Shown: positions 23,540 through 35,384 of the stretch, piece by piece | How positions within the stretch are numbered: the stretch's first letter is position 1 | Layout: each line of letters begins with the position of its first letter | Origin: Harmothoe impar | Lineage: Eukaryota > Annelida > Polychaeta > Phyllodocida > Polynoidae | Length of the DNA: 64,000 nt | Reading direction: 5' to 3' | Assembly (NCBI GenBank): GCA_947462335.1 | Contig: OX381715.1 | Coordinates: forward strand, 43,183,472-43,247,471 | Program-made: the position numbers and the translations under genes | Notes under the pieces: generated by a model | Databases searched by the model: none | What the model was told of the DNA's origin: nothing | The model's input: the letters and a program-made list of their open reading frames with translations, nothing else

Positions 23540-23830
23540 GCACTGATAATCTACATGTCCTGGGCCTTAGTCTGTAGTCCCTATCCTAGGTCAATCATAG
23601 GGATATTGGTCATAATGACGAAATGATATTGAAAAGTAACTGTTACTCAAAAAGCCTTATATACTCATTTAAATGGAAAGACTAAGGTGGGCTGGTCAGT
23701 ACTGACTAACCTGAAAGTAGTTGTGTAGGTAACCGATGATTGACTAACTTGGCTATCCACTATAGATACTAAGTCGTTAGCATGTACTGACTAAGGTCAG
23801 AATATCAGTGTGTCTGGGTCTTCTCATCCG
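23540..23830. repeat. Dispersed repeat shared with 37020-37330
   Basis: CACTGATAATCTACATGTCC then TGGGCCTTAGTC, ATAGGGATATTGGTCATAAT and AAGACTAAGGTGGGCT recur with moderate divergence at 37020-37330 in the same orientation. CTGACTAA(C/G) words recur several times. Type unknown. Confidence 0.7.
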
Positions 23831-24880
23831 AGCATCATCCGCCATCATGCCTAACCTCCCACAGTCTCTTCTTAGTCTGGAAGCCCGAAAATTGCTGAAA
23901 AACTGAAAAACTGTCTATCTTTGCTTCTAATAAACTTAGAGACTCAAATAAAAGGTCATAAAGTACATTTATGAGGCCAAGGAATCCAATCCAGCTATTT
24001 TCAAAAGCTATGTGACAGCCATTTTGAACTTTTAATGAAATTACCATTCCAAAGTGGAGAAATCGGAGCCGAAACTGGGTCTATCAGTATCTAATCAAGA
24101 TAAATACACAATTTCAAATTCAGAAAGGATACTGCTGTGGCTAGGGACTATAAAATGATTAATAAAGAATAATCTTTATGGTGGCCATTATGATTTTTTA
24201 AGAAAGGGTCCACAGCCCTGCTGAAGGGGGGCACTATTAAGATTACTGGAAAAGTGGCGTTCAAGATTACGGGGACAATGGGCGGCGTCTACTGACTTCG
24301 CAGGTTCGTCCCTTGTTGCATATATACATGTAATAGGGTCGGCATGATAATTGAATGCAGCATTATCATAGATGATGACGAAAAGGGCATAGCACATTTT
24401 AAACTACTGTAAGGCCGGGGGTGATACACAAATCAGATCACCTGTGTAGCTTAGGATCGGCACAGAGTCAGGGTGCAGCTTATAAGGCCAGACTCCACTA
24501 GGACGACACAGCTACCTACGAAACAGGGCGTTCTTTGAGGTCCTTTCTTCTCAAATATATCGCCCTGTTTCGCTGTGTTTCGCCCTGAATGTCGCCATGA
24601 AAGGGTGACACTTTACATATCTCACAATATATAAAGCCATAATTCATATTGAATGAATACAGGCTTTCCTGTATATCCCTATTGAAACATTGTAATATGT
24701 AAAATTTAGAGTAATGTTGTTCAAAATGTTTATGCAAAATAGTTTTCTCTCTAGAAACCTTAATAATGGTCCGATTTACAAGCATAAAACCTGACATGGA
24801 GCCAAAGATCCAGCCAGTCATTTGGACCAGTAGTAGCACCAGTCCAGCCGGTCCAGCAGCCTTTTAGCCGGCTATCACTG
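23831..24880. other. Intergenic with a TTAA-MITE scrap
   Basis: 24338-24400 has GTCGGCATGATAATTGAATG and GATGATGACGA, a scrap of the double-hairpin family. No gene is supported elsewhere. Confidence 0.5.
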
Positions 24881-24959
24881 CCTATCGCCGGTGTCCAACA
24901 CATTTTCACGTGCACAGAGACTGAAAGGGTAAGAGATTAAGGACCGAAAGTAGGTTATT

Positions 24960-25803
24960 TGCCTAGAAAATGGGTACCCACAATTTTGACCATGTCGCTG
25001 TGTCGATTTTTTGCAGAAGAATCGTGACATTGTGTCGATTTTTAGGTATACCAGCCCCTTCGGGGGCCGGGATTGTTGGTGGGTGCGGGGGGAGGGGGGA
25101 GGTCATGCCGCCTCCTGCAGCCTATCTAGGCCTACCGCCGATTAGTGACGTGATGTTGCTTAGTGATGTGACCTGACCTGACCTTTGACCCCCACCCAGC
25201 CGCGCACATGAAAGCCTCACTCTCCTAACAGTAACAGGTTCTTACGGAGGGTCTTGACTCAGAAGGTCTGATTGTCTTGATTATTTAAAAGGTTTATACT
25301 TTGATAATGAAAGGGGCACATCATATGTGCATTTTCTGTGCAATTGTATTCTATTTGCACAACATTCTTTGATAGAAGGGTTATTCTGGTGCCCTTTCGA
25401 TGCAGGAAAACATGGCGGATTTTTGTCACTTTGTCTACATATTGTTGCCATGCACTCTCTGCGAGATTATGACTATAATATAATTGGTTTCCTTTTAAAC
25501 ACAGCTGGATCTCAAGTATTAGTTTGATAGGAAGAGGTAGTATAACACGTACCCTGCTGTAAATATTGATTGAATTAAATTTGTGGAGAACATCGAGTTA
25601 GCTTTGAAAAAAGTACATAATTCTAGATAGCCTCTTTTGGTTTATCTGTTCCCGGCGAGCATTCAGGCTTATATCAATGGGCTGGTTCGCTGGTCCCAAC
25701 TAATACCGTTTTATATATAGGGGAATAATAACTTAGAGAGAAATTCCTCTTAAAAATGCGTCTAAAACGGCTGTGTTGCCGTGTCGCCCGTGTCAATTCT
25801 TAC
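24960..25803. mobile_element. Possible TIR element related to 42945-43167
   Basis: The right end, ACGGGC-type sequence followed by TTACCCATGTAGAGGCAC at about 25786-25803, matches the end of the 223-bp element at 42945. At the left, TTGCCTAGAAAATGGGTACC followed by GTCGCTGTGTCGATTTTT and a second GTGTCGATTTTTAGG looks like a decayed inverted end with the same internal words. No target duplication is visible, so the left boundary is tentative. Confidence 0.4.
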
Positions 25804-26520
25804 CCATGTAGAGGCACAAAAAAGAATATTGAGGACGGTCCTCTCCCACCCTTCAGCATGTCGGGATAACACAATAACAGTAACACAGTATTCCCTTCCA
25901 TGTTATAAAGTAGCCTAGTCCTGGTTCCTTTACCCATTGAGGCAAAAAAGAGGTTTGTTTCCATTCACTCGACAAAGTCTTCCAAATCATGCCAGATTTC
26001 CCCTAATTTGTTTCCTTTTGCCTTTGCTTCATCGTTCCCCGATTATTAAGGATTAAGGTTAATACTGGTCAAAGAAAAAATTGAATAAAATCTAGTTTGT
26101 AAATCCATGTTGCTGGAAACCAACCCCTTATTTTTAGAGCAACTAACCCTTCACAAGGCATGGCATGTTGCGACCTTCACCCGAACCTTTTGCCCAGGCA
26201 CCCCTCACCCCCCCCCCCCCCCACACACACACACACATACACACCTTAATACCTTTGACCTCACCTTTTGCAGAATTCTGACCATGCCCCTAACCCACCC
26301 CCACCCCCTCACCCCTTGTCCCTGACCTCTCCTCCACTAATGAGCCATTTCCCGCCAATTCTGAGCAGAACAGACGGCCATCTGGAAAAGAAAAGAAGAT
26401 TGCAAATTGGCAGCGTCTCATCTCTAAATTGTCCTCCAGGGCGTCCATTGGGCGTCTACATGTGGTCTCCAGGGTCTCTCAGGGGTAAACACATTAAGCC
26501 TTTAACCCTTTAAACCCGCA
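25804..26520. other. Intergenic with C run and CA microsatellite
   Basis: 26204-26240 has a C run followed by CACACA repeats; 26280-26330 is C-rich. No gene recognised. Confidence 0.6.
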
Positions 26521-26565
26521 GCTCTTACTGCACGTCCAGTAACAGTCAGAGTGCAGTCGAGACAG

Positions 26566-27017
26566 GTACACAGAGGCAAATATCAGAGTCAGCCAATGTC
26601 GCCAATACTACTCTCATACAAGGGTCAGGCACTGCTGGACTATAATAGATGGGTCAAGGGTCATTCTAGTGAGGGTCAGGCTAGGCTGGACATTCAATAA
26701 CAGGCTGGACTTTGGCAAACTTGCTTGAAAGTCTGGCCATGCTGGATCCTCATGCCATAGTCTGGCAATGCTGGACTCTGGGGAGAGTCTCTTTCAGCCT
26801 GCAAGAGTCCAGCATTGTCAGACTGTGGCATGAGGACCCAGCATGGCCAGACTTTCAAGCAAGTTTGCCAGAGTCCAGCCTGTTATTGAATGTCCAGCCT
26901 AGCCTGACCCTCACTAGAATGGCCCTTGACCCATCTATTATAGTCCAGCAGTGCCTGACCCTTGTATGAGAGTAGTATTGGCGACATTGGCTGACTCTGA
27001 TATTTGCCTCTGTGTAC
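26566..27017. repeat. Near-perfect inverted repeat: two 214-bp arms, 24-bp loop
   Basis: The left arm 26566-26779 starts GTACACAGAGGCAAATATC and the right arm 26804-27017 ends GATATTTGCCTCTGTGTAC. All intermediate landmarks pair (for example TCAAGCAAGTTTGCC with GGCAAACTTGCTTGA). I see only a few mismatches, such as TCATT against GGCCATT and TTTGG against TCTGG. The loop is 26780-26803. A transcript across it would form a very long double-stranded hairpin. No terminal duplication was found that would make it a simple transposon. Confidence 0.95.
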
Positions 27018-27040
27018 TCAGCTCTATATATGGGGCGCTG

Positions 27041-27200
27041 GGCCTTTAAGGACGGGATAATGCATTAATTTGTTGTCATGATGCACCAATGCAGCCTGGT
27101 GAGTAACTTGCCAGTGGTGCATTGGTGCATCATGCCGACCCTTCTGGGGTGAATTAACCCCGTGGGGTCGCCAGGGCTGCAATCATGCAATATAACATGA
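27041..27200. mobile_element. TTAA-MITE family copy, partial
   Basis: CCTTTAAGGACGGGATAATG start, then TCATGATGCACCAATGCAGC paired with GTGCATTGGTGCATCATGCC; truncated in the second hairpin. Confidence 0.8.
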
Positions 27201-28060
27201 CTTGCTAGAACAGCGTAGACCACATGAGCACCGGTGTCCACCGATGGATAACCAGAGAGAGACGCCAAGGCTTGGTGAATGTAAGCAAACAGAGATAAGA
27301 TTCAATCCCACGGATGGAGCCACCTATCATCTTTATCTTGCACTAGATTGCTGCTCAGACTCAGAGAGGGATCCCTGAGTCGACAGCTACCTTTAGAGTG
27401 CTCGCTGCACATCAAACAAGCTATTGCGAGATGAAGACCCTAGGTGGTTCCATCCCTGGTGTTGAATCATGGAAAACCATACATCTGTGCACCTGAAGCC
27501 ACCATGGAGATCATCTTTATTCACCGGTGGTCGCCATTCAGATTTAGTCAGGACCAAACATCCGCTGGAGAGTGACAACTGCTCCTGCGTGCCTAAGAAG
27601 CACAGAGACTATTCTCTGTAGATTGCACAACGGAGGGAGGCTGAGGGTAGCCACAATAGGAGCCTACAGGTGGATAAAGGACCCTGGAGGACGCCTGACA
27701 ACCCCGAGGTCACCTTGGGGCACCTGGGTCACACAAAGGTCACACACAGGACGCACGGGAAGTCATTAAGGGGGTGTCATGGCGGCGGACAGGTGCTGTC
27801 ATCTGGTGGGAGAAACAAGAACTATATTCTCCCATTGCTGCCCTGGAGCAGTAAGGAGCTGTTTGATTGGTCAATAGGTCTGTTGACAGTCACATGACCT
27901 GGTGTCCATGGCCGCTGGGCATGGTGTCTCCTTGATGCTGTCATTGTTGCAGGTACGGAGACTTTTTTTAAATAAGCCTTATATGGCCTTAAGGGTTGTG
28001 ATGCACACCTAATGAGTAACTCCATCGCATGGTCAAAAAACACCAGATGTTCCAGCAATT
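27201..28060. other. Intergenic, nothing recognised
   Basis: Moderately GC-rich. The ORFs here are short and without motifs. Confidence 0.45.
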
Positions 28061-28066
28061 CCCTAG

Positions 28067-28330
28067 GGGGGTTACTGAGTCTTTGAGGGCAGATAGCAAC
28101 TGCAGCTCTACCGCCCCTCCTCTCAGGGGTTGGGAGATTTGACTGCCCTATGTATGTGGGTAATATTTACATCGACTGCCCTACTCCAACCCACCGCACT
28201 TTTGATTAGGGCTACCTAGGCCTGCAACATCTAAATGTGCAATCTTGAAAATATCCAATCTTCCAGCAAAAAAACGTATACAATTTAATGTTATGATTTT
28301 AACCGCCCTACCCATCTACTTTAAATAACT
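28067..28330. repeat. Inverted second copy of the 13190-13440 repeat
   Basis: TGAGTCTTTGAGGGCAGATA then GCAACTGC, TTGGGAGATTTGACTGCCCT and, further on, ATTTTAACCGCCCTACC match the reverse complement of 13210-13430, with fewer minisatellite units. Confidence 0.7.
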
Positions 28331-28452
28331 AAACAGGTGCTTGCCTGCACTAGAATCACAACTATCTTATACAGTTACGTCCGTAATCTGGTATTGCACT
28401 ATGCCTGATACCAATAATGTATATCTTCTTGGTATCTGCTTCAATTCTTTAA

Positions 28453-28705
28453 CCTTTAAGTGTGGTATGATTCTTTAATGCATCATGTCTTTGTTCGTCA
28501 TGATGCATGAATGCAGCCCTGGTAGTAACTCACTAAGGCCAGATTCAAGCATTATCATATGATTATGACGACCCTGCGGGGTTGAGGCGGTCTTGAAGGG
28601 TTTGCTTAATGCACCAATGCAGCACCAGCAAGTGACACACCAGGGCTGCATTGGTTCATTATGAAAACAAATGTCAACTTCTAGCGACATGCCACCCATA
28701 AAGGG
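28453..28705. mobile_element. TTAA-MITE family copy
   Basis: Flanked by TTAA (28449-28452, 28706-28709). Ends CCTTTAAGTGTGG and CCATAAAGGG. Hairpin words TCATGATGCATGAATGCAGC, AATGCACCAATGCAGCACCA and GGGCTGCATTGGTTCATTAT are present. Confidence 0.85.
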
Positions 28706-28709
28706 TTAA

Positions 28710-29420
28710 ACTGCCTTTGCTTGGCCCTTATTTCATTCTCTTCATCAGCCCCCACCCACCTATACACACTATACCCCACACCCCCCTGGGAGGTCCCCTC
28801 TATGTAATCACTGTTTCTAGTCACGCCTTTCCATTCTTTACCCTCTTATAGACATACAAAAAGTCACCATACACATGTATGGGCCTTTCGCTGCGATAAC
28901 TTTTTACCCCTTTGAATTTATACCTTTCTATGGATGATCAACCAGTCTGGTTTGAATGTCTAGGGTCTAGCTTACATTTACCTTGTATAGATCCACAATT
29001 ATATCCAGCCTGGCAGCAGTTGGTCTGAGCTATCCGTCTAAGGATGGCATAGTGCTTCAAAGAACCAAGCCTTTTGTCATAATGATTCTGAGGGAACAGG
29101 CAATGAAATCAGGCAATTCGTTTTTTCATCAGTAGTGTAATTTTTGTAATTGGCAACATAAATGGTGCATACTTACTTACTTGACGAGTCACGAATCGGT
29201 TCTGAAAGACCTCCCAGAGCACATTATATTTCTATAGTGGCCTTGAAATGCCTAAATAATGAGCAATCTAGTATTTTTGTAGACTTCGGAGTTAAGTAAC
29301 TTTGTGTCTATACACAGCATTCATAGACAGTTTGAGTTGATTTACACCGTGTTTGGTAACATGACGATGCTTGATGGTCCCGCCCCGGGGTGGGATTAGT
29401 GTGAGTTACACTGGTAACTC
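28710..29420. other. Intergenic, nothing recognised
   Basis: No gene or repeat unit that I can support, apart from AT-rich spacer. Confidence 0.45.
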
Positions 29421-29421
29421 T

Positions 29422-29687
29422 CTAACTCTTTAAGGACGACATGTCGCTATAAGATGGCATTTGTATCCATCATGCACCAATGCATCCCCCGGCAAGTTAA
29501 TGATCAATGCTGCATTGGTGCATCATAACGACTCTTTGTGAATGTCTCAAACCCCTAGGGTTGGCATAATACTTGATGCAGCACTGGTGAGCTGCTCACT
29601 TGGGCTGCATTCATTCATCGTGACGACCAAACGTATGATGCATTAATGCAATATGCGGACCTTGAACAACAACAAATGGCTTATGTA
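29422..29687. mobile_element. TTAA-MITE family copy
   Basis: Begins CTAACTCTTTAAGGACGAC (mutated TTAACCCTTTAAGG), contains CATCATGCACCAATGCATCC / GCTGCATTGGTGCATCATAA and ACTTGATGCAGCACTGGTGA / GGGCTGCATTCATTCATCGT, and ends near GCGGACCTTGAA. Confidence 0.8.
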
Positions 29688-29901
29688 ACATTAGGCGGCC
29701 CATATACTATACTACTGTAGGGGATGTGAAAGTATGAAACAGACACAGGTTCCAAATACGGTTTAAATGCAACAGGCTTTTTATTCAAGTCTCAATCCTT
29801 GGTTCTCATACGAACACGGCCGCGAAATATCACTCTAATAATGTACACTTTGATCACAGGCAAGGTTCGAAGTACACAAGCAGCATTCTCGCCGGTTTTA
29901 A

Positions 29902-30450
29902 AGGGAAATGCTACTTGTCGAGATAATACTGAAATTCTATTGCTATTTGCATGTAACTCAAGATTATATTAGCTTGATTTATTGTCAAATAGAAAATGAA
30001 AAGAAATTGACTTGTCACCGAGCTCATTTTCATGATACAGCCATTTGAGCAAATGAGTACCTTAATTATAGAAATGAATGGGAAAACAGTATTTTCTCAC
30101 ATTATCGGTAATGGATTATCCCCCTCTATTGCTATATCAACCAAAACTTGGGAATGTTTCATGGGCATCTATAGGAACATTTTAGATGTAAAATACTAAG
30201 GGGTCACCGGTGAAATAAGAAAGTTATGCATTTTTCAAAAATACTTATTTTGCCTTAACTATAGGATGGTATGGGTGTCCCAGTGACTAATAAATGCCAT
30301 ATACACAGGTATAATCTCTGGATGGCAAATAAAATGGTTGATTAAGGGAAAGTACCATACATTGGAATACAAATTTAGCCAAAAGATGGATTTTCATGAG
30401 TATTGATTTTTGCCACCAGGTGGCCTATGTGTAGGAACCCGCATTTCCCT
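29902..30450. mobile_element. 549-bp TTAA-flanked element, ends AGGGAAATGC
   Basis: TTAA at 29898-29901 and 30451-30454 flank AGGGAAATGC...GCATTTCCCT. The TIR is 10 bp perfect, weak beyond. The interior is AT-rich with no ORF. Unrelated in interior sequence to the double-hairpin TTAA family, so it is a second TTAA-targeting family. Confidence 0.65.
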
Positions 30451-30459
30451 TTAAGTCAG

Positions 30460-31310
30460 CAGAGCTGTACGAATTGGTCTTGTCCCAGCACGTATATTTG
30501 TCCCTACACTACTACTACACTACACTGATACCTAGAGTCAACCACTATCTTCAGTGTCCGCCTCAAATTTGTATCATTTATGAATGCTAAGCCCTATTAT
30601 CGTGTATCATATACAGATAAAAGAAACAGAGTCAAAGGGAGTCCAGGTTGCCCCCACAACGACTCTCTCTTTAGGAGCACGTCTTAGGGGAGCCCAAAGG
30701 TCACCAGGGCTCCCCCTAGAGAAGGGACTCATTCTGGAAGAAACATAGACTCCCCTTCCGACTCATAGGGTCGAAATGGGGCAACAAAGTGCAGTGGGCC
30801 GGTGTTCAGCTTTCTGTGCACCTGAGATATACTTGTGGAAGTGTATCTGAGATACAGATGAAACTGACCAATCAGAAGCTGACAACTGCTGCAACAGATG
30901 CATCTGCTGCTTTCTGAGATGGCTGACTTGGAAGTTTATCTGGGTTACACTAGGGGAGTAAGTTTATCTGGGATACACTAGGGAACGGAAGTGTATCTGG
31001 GATGGAAGTGTAAATTTCTTTATTGATCACACAGAACATAACTTAAATACAGATTGCCATGATCTACTCATGATCGTACGGTACTGGGTAGACAATGCAT
31101 AAATGACCACTACCTTATATGATTTTGATGATCTTCACGGATGTATAGGTGAAGTCACGTGAGATCACGGGCCACCCACGTGCTCACCCACGAGACTATG
31201 CCCACAATGCAAAGCAAAACATGACCCTGAAAATGGCGTCCGTGGAAGGTTTGTCTGATGGCCGGCAGACGGTGGAGGAAAATGTTTGGGAAACTTTGAC
31301 AACCTGTTTT
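30460..31310. other. Intergenic
   Basis: 30900-31010 repeats AAGTGTATCTG(A/G)GATAC and GTTTATCTGGG several times, a short imperfect repeat. No gene recognised. Confidence 0.45.
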
Positions 31311-31312
31311 TT

Positions 31313-31496
31313 TTAACTCTTTAACTGAAAGATAACATTTGTCATCATAATGCTCCAATGCACCCCCGGCAAGTAACCCGCTGGTGCTGCATTGATGCAT
31401 CATCCTGACCCTCGGGAGTGTATCAGCCCGGCAGGGATTGCATGATGCTTGAGTTACTCGCCAGGGCTGCCTTAATGCATCGGCCTTAAAGGGTAA
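31313..31496. mobile_element. TTAA-MITE family copy
   Basis: TTAACTCTTTAACTGAAAG at the left, TAATGCTCCAATGCACCCCC / GTGCTGCATTGATGCATCAT, second hairpin shortened, right end CCTTAAAGGGTAAA. Confidence 0.8.
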
Positions 31497-32002
31497 ATAG
31501 TATGTTGTTTACATAGACATAGTTCCCGCCATGCCCAGAGGCATTGTGGGTAAAGTAAACTCACTTCCGGCTGGACACGGAAACCGTCTGTGTGTTGGTG
31601 GGGTGCATGCGTGTTGGATGAATTGTTCTACAATGTCCTTGTAGACCACCTACCCCGGCTATAGGTGTAATGTATGTAGGCGCCATTCCTCATGGAATTT
31701 AGATTGTTCAGGATAGGAGATGATAGGAGAAAAATTGATGTCTTGAAATTTTCTCTTCCTCGACTGTAAGACATGTGTATATAGTTGGGGTATGAATCTG
31801 TATTCCTACAGATGTTCTTTCCGAGTTAAAGATACAATATCAGGCCAATTATTCTTCAATCCTCTACCTTGGGACTAGGGGGTCTCCCAGAGAGGGAGGC
31901 TGCAGATCATTAGAAGACCTGCTGAACAAGACTATGGTCCCCTTGCTGCATTTATATATATACACTTATTCTAGGATTACCCTCACATGTAAATATATAT
32001 AT
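31497..32002. other. Intergenic, ends in a TA-rich run
   Basis: 31955-31976 TATATATACACTTATTCTAG recurs just right of the next element (34241-34262). Confidence 0.6.
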
Positions 32003-32006
32003 ATAT

Positions 32007-34239
32007 GGGTCAGATTTTTCAAAAGTGTGCATATTGGTGATAGTAAGGAAATATTTGGCAAACTCAAGTAATCTTAAAATTCGTTTCATACATTGAAAGA
32101 CTAGTACTTTGGGTCCAAGGAAACCTTCATTGGAAGAGTTTATTCCAAGGTGTGTAGTTGTTATTATCTGGCATGTGCACCCTTGAATAAAACTGTCGGG
32201 CCTTACAACGTTAACCAAAATGTAACAATGTAACAATGTTTCAATGTCTGATATACACTACAATAACTTCTAATTACATATACAGTTAGCCATGGTATGT
32301 ATGATCATGCACACCAGGCTTGGTCATCACCAGCCAAAGACTGTTCATTTTGTGGGTCGACAAACATGGCAAAATTCTCGAAAATGTTGAAACCATTACC
32401 CAACATTACCAACTTTACTCTAGATTGCTCAAAAGTATCCTGTTCATCATTACACTAACTCAGTATTATCTTGAATATATGTATACTTTTCATATCATGT
32501 ATTGTTTTACATGTCAACAGATCCATCTTCTCTTGTAATAGTGTAAAACAGGCCTTAAAAAGCATAAAAAACTGTCGGACCTTACAGTATTGGTGCCATT
32601 TTCAACACTGTTATCCACATTTATATGATATTGGCAAAATTACTATTTGGGGTGTTAGTACCATAGGGGTAGGTTGTGTTAAAATTTGGAGATGCTGAAT
32701 TAAGTAGAAGTACTACCTAGAAAACTGTCTGACCTTACCATTAATGATGTAAGGTCCGACAGCTTAATAATTGTTCCAAAATCACTCTTTTGGGTCTAGG
32801 CATAAGTCAATCCTAAATTCTACAGTACCAATAGCCAGGCTTCTCCCCCTATTCCCTCTCTGTAGTCCCTTACATCACTCCAGTTCCATCCGGAGTCCCC
32901 CAGATTCTTAGGCACGTTTTCCTTCTTTTGGCACAGCCTATAGAAGGCGTTGTGTGCCTGTCCCCTAATCAGGGGGCTTTAAAACGAATCATCAAGTCAA
33001 TCCTCACAATTTTCCCCCACTTGGCCTTAGGGTCTGCATTAGACCTGAGGAGAGAGTTTCTACTGACGATTTGCATAAGTTGTCTGGGGTAAATAAACTT
33101 GAGGACTTGCGATGGGCCTCACTGTTGGGCCTCACCTTCAAGAGGACAGGCATAAGGAAGTATGTCGATCAGCGCAATATCAGAACTAGAGCCCATGATT
33201 TCCCAGTACTCAAAACTGTTAACAACATAAAAATTGAATATGAAAAATCTGTTGAATATAGAACCTTTAAGTTATGGTCTGACACACACAGGGATATAAA
33301 AAGTATTGCCTCCTATACCCAACTAAAGAACCACACACATAAGGTACTCAAGGATAAGCTTGAATGATCCTGTACCTTATACTCATTGTTCTAGGGGTCC
33401 CTGCCATACATTGCCATTGCTCTTATTTGTAATGTATTCTCATTTAGCTTATGAAAAAGATTATTTTTGCACTTATTATCTGATGTGACCATATGGATGT
33501 GTCACCTTATTATACCCAGGAGATATGATTGTTTCATATAAAGTCTCGCTAGAGACATACTAACACAGGTTAATGATCGAATTTAGCATTTAACAGATAC
33601 ACTTTATGTGTTATCATTATGGATTATCTCTATGTATGTATGGTAGAAAGAACCAGACCGATAAGGCTGGTGTCATCTAATACAGGCACGCCTTAGTGCA
33701 TAGCCTATTGATATCAGGATAAATAAAGAATATTAAAAAAAACTTGTACTACACATATGTCTCTCAGGATTACATGTGAAATTGTTATTGGTTGGCTGTT
33801 ACTAGTAGGTTATTTGAGGCTGCAAAAATTAAAACTGTCGGGCCTTACAAGAGTGCATTTTAGATATGAAGGGCAACAGTTAAAAAATTCAAGAAATATC
33901 TGAGTAAAACCTTTTGATTTGCTGAGGTACTACTTATACCTAATGAAATATGCTGATTAAGAAGGATTATGAGTGTCTTAGTTCATAGTGGGGACATATG
34001 AAAAATGTCAAATAAGGCTGGAAGCAGCTTTTGAGGGTATTTTTGCCCTTTGAGGGGTCAGAAATAAAAAAATATCCCATGGACAGATACAAATTTACAT
34101 TTTTCTGAAAGCCTAGGGTGTTTCCTCACACACAAAATCAGTGAAAGAATTACTGTGGCAGGTATTCTTATTCTACAGCTGTTTAATGTCAAGAACACCC
34201 CAAAACACCCAATTGATACATGTTTGGAAAATCTGACCC
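32007..34239. mobile_element. 2233-bp GGGTCAGAT-type TIR element, motif AAAACTGTCGGGCCTTACA
   Basis: Starts GGGTCAGATTTTTCAAAAGT and ends GGAAAATCTGACCC; ATAT on both sides (32003-32006, 34240-34243). The motif AAAACTGTCGG(G/A)CCTTACA occurs at about 32188, 32569, 32720 and 33832, and inverted at about 32748. These sites occupy the places held by the different motif in the 17243 element. Right subterminal sequence (GGGTATTTTTGCCCTTTGAG, TACATTTTTCTGAAAGCCTA) is clearly homologous to that element. A LINE 3' end lies inside (about 32990-33745). No transposase, so non-autonomous. Confidence 0.92.
32990..33745 (+). pseudogene. LINE 3' end, truncated reverse-transcriptase ORF tail
   Basis: The reading frame from about 33032 to the TGA at 33365 encodes the C-terminal tail typical of jockey/CR1-like LINE proteins: CIRPEERVSTDDLHKLSGVN, then LRWASLLGLTFKR, and after a gap VEYRTFKLWSD. 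The catalytic reverse-transcriptase core is absent, as in a 5'-truncated insertion. The following 3' untranslated region ends with AATAAAGAATATTAAAAAAA at about 33725-33743, a poly(A)-like tail. It lies inside the 32007-34239 TIR element and so inserted after that element. Clade is uncertain. Confidence 0.75.
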
Positions 34240-34243
34240 ATAT

Positions 34244-35124
34244 ATATACACTTATTCTAGGACTATTTATCCTTATACTACTGCTTGCTTAGTCTACACT
34301 GATTGTATAGGCAACTCAGCCATTTTTATTAAGGTCACTACCAATCTCATCCCACCTTTCCTTCTCCCTCTGTGGCCCTCTGTGGCCTTCATCCTCCCTC
34401 TAGATTAGGCCTTGGCCCTCATCCCCTCCTACTGGGAGGACCCCTCCATGTTTTATTTCTGTTTGTTGTGTCCAGTCTTTTCCTGTATCTGTTCTCTGTC
34501 CACTACTCCATTGTACCAGCCCCCTAGGGGGAATGGTGCCCTACTCCATTGTACCAGCCCCCTAGGGGGAATGGTGCCCTCCACATTAGAGGTCTCCTCT
34601 TTTTAGGGGCCACACTTCCAGCACCTCAGGTATCCAATAAACCCACAATATCCAATAAACCCGGACCTTCTTTTCTCTCCCCCCAGGCTCTTCCTTCCCT
34701 GCCCTTCTTCATATCTGGTGAATTCCATCTTCCCATGCACTAGTCATAACCGGCTATGTAGTGCTGTCTCTAGATCCATCATACTGGAGGCTTTAAAATG
34801 TTTAGATAGATAGTTTTAAAAAAAAGTTATGAAATAACATTGCAATTGCTTTTATTAACCATTTTCCTTGTGTTTGATAATTATCACTCTTCATGGTATC
34901 AATGGTCTCCTTATTGTGATTGTATACAGGTTGTTGTGTTGTGATTGCAGGCTAAATCTATAATTGTGATAATGATACACCCCAAACAGGTCTTGGTTTC
35001 TGGGAGCCGACAGTTATTCATTTGTGACAATATATTGTATAGTTTTAGTATGTTAAATGATGAATGAGAGCCTTCCAACTTTCCATACCTACATGGCATT
35101 ATTTGGACCATGTAAGAATCAGCT
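34244..35124. other. Intergenic with a duplicated 38-bp unit
   Basis: CTACTCCATTGTACCAGCCC then CCTAGGGGGAATGGTGCC occurs twice in tandem (about 34503-34578). Otherwise no gene recognised. Confidence 0.6.
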
Positions 35125-35129
35125 AAGAA

Positions 35130-35379
35130 CAGTGGCGGATCCAGGATTGTCCAGAAGGGGGGGCCCCAACCTGGCCAATCTGGAATAACTGTCTGTTTCC
35201 CGCGACCGAGTTGCAGCTGCCATACAAAGGGAATTAGGGGGCATGTCCCCCAAGAAAATGTTGATGCTCTAGATTTGAAATGGTGCATTCTCACACAATT
35301 TAGGACAGGATATCTTCCTCTTTTTTTTGGGGGGGGGGGGGCCAAGGCCCGTCGGGCCACCCCCCTGTATCCGCCAATG
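35130..35379. mobile_element. 250-bp MITE, CAGTGGCGGATCC ends, copy 1
   Basis: Starts CAGTGGCGGATCCAGGATTG, ends CTGTATCCGCCAATG; AAGAA on both sides (35125-35129, 35380-35384). It matches the copy at 55317-55566 essentially base for base; the only differences I see are in the lengths of the G runs. No ORF. CAGTGGCGGATCC-type ends are common in animal MITEs; the transposase superfamily is not certain, and a 5-bp duplication is unusual for hAT-like ends. Confidence 0.92.
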
Positions 35380-35384
35380 AAGAA

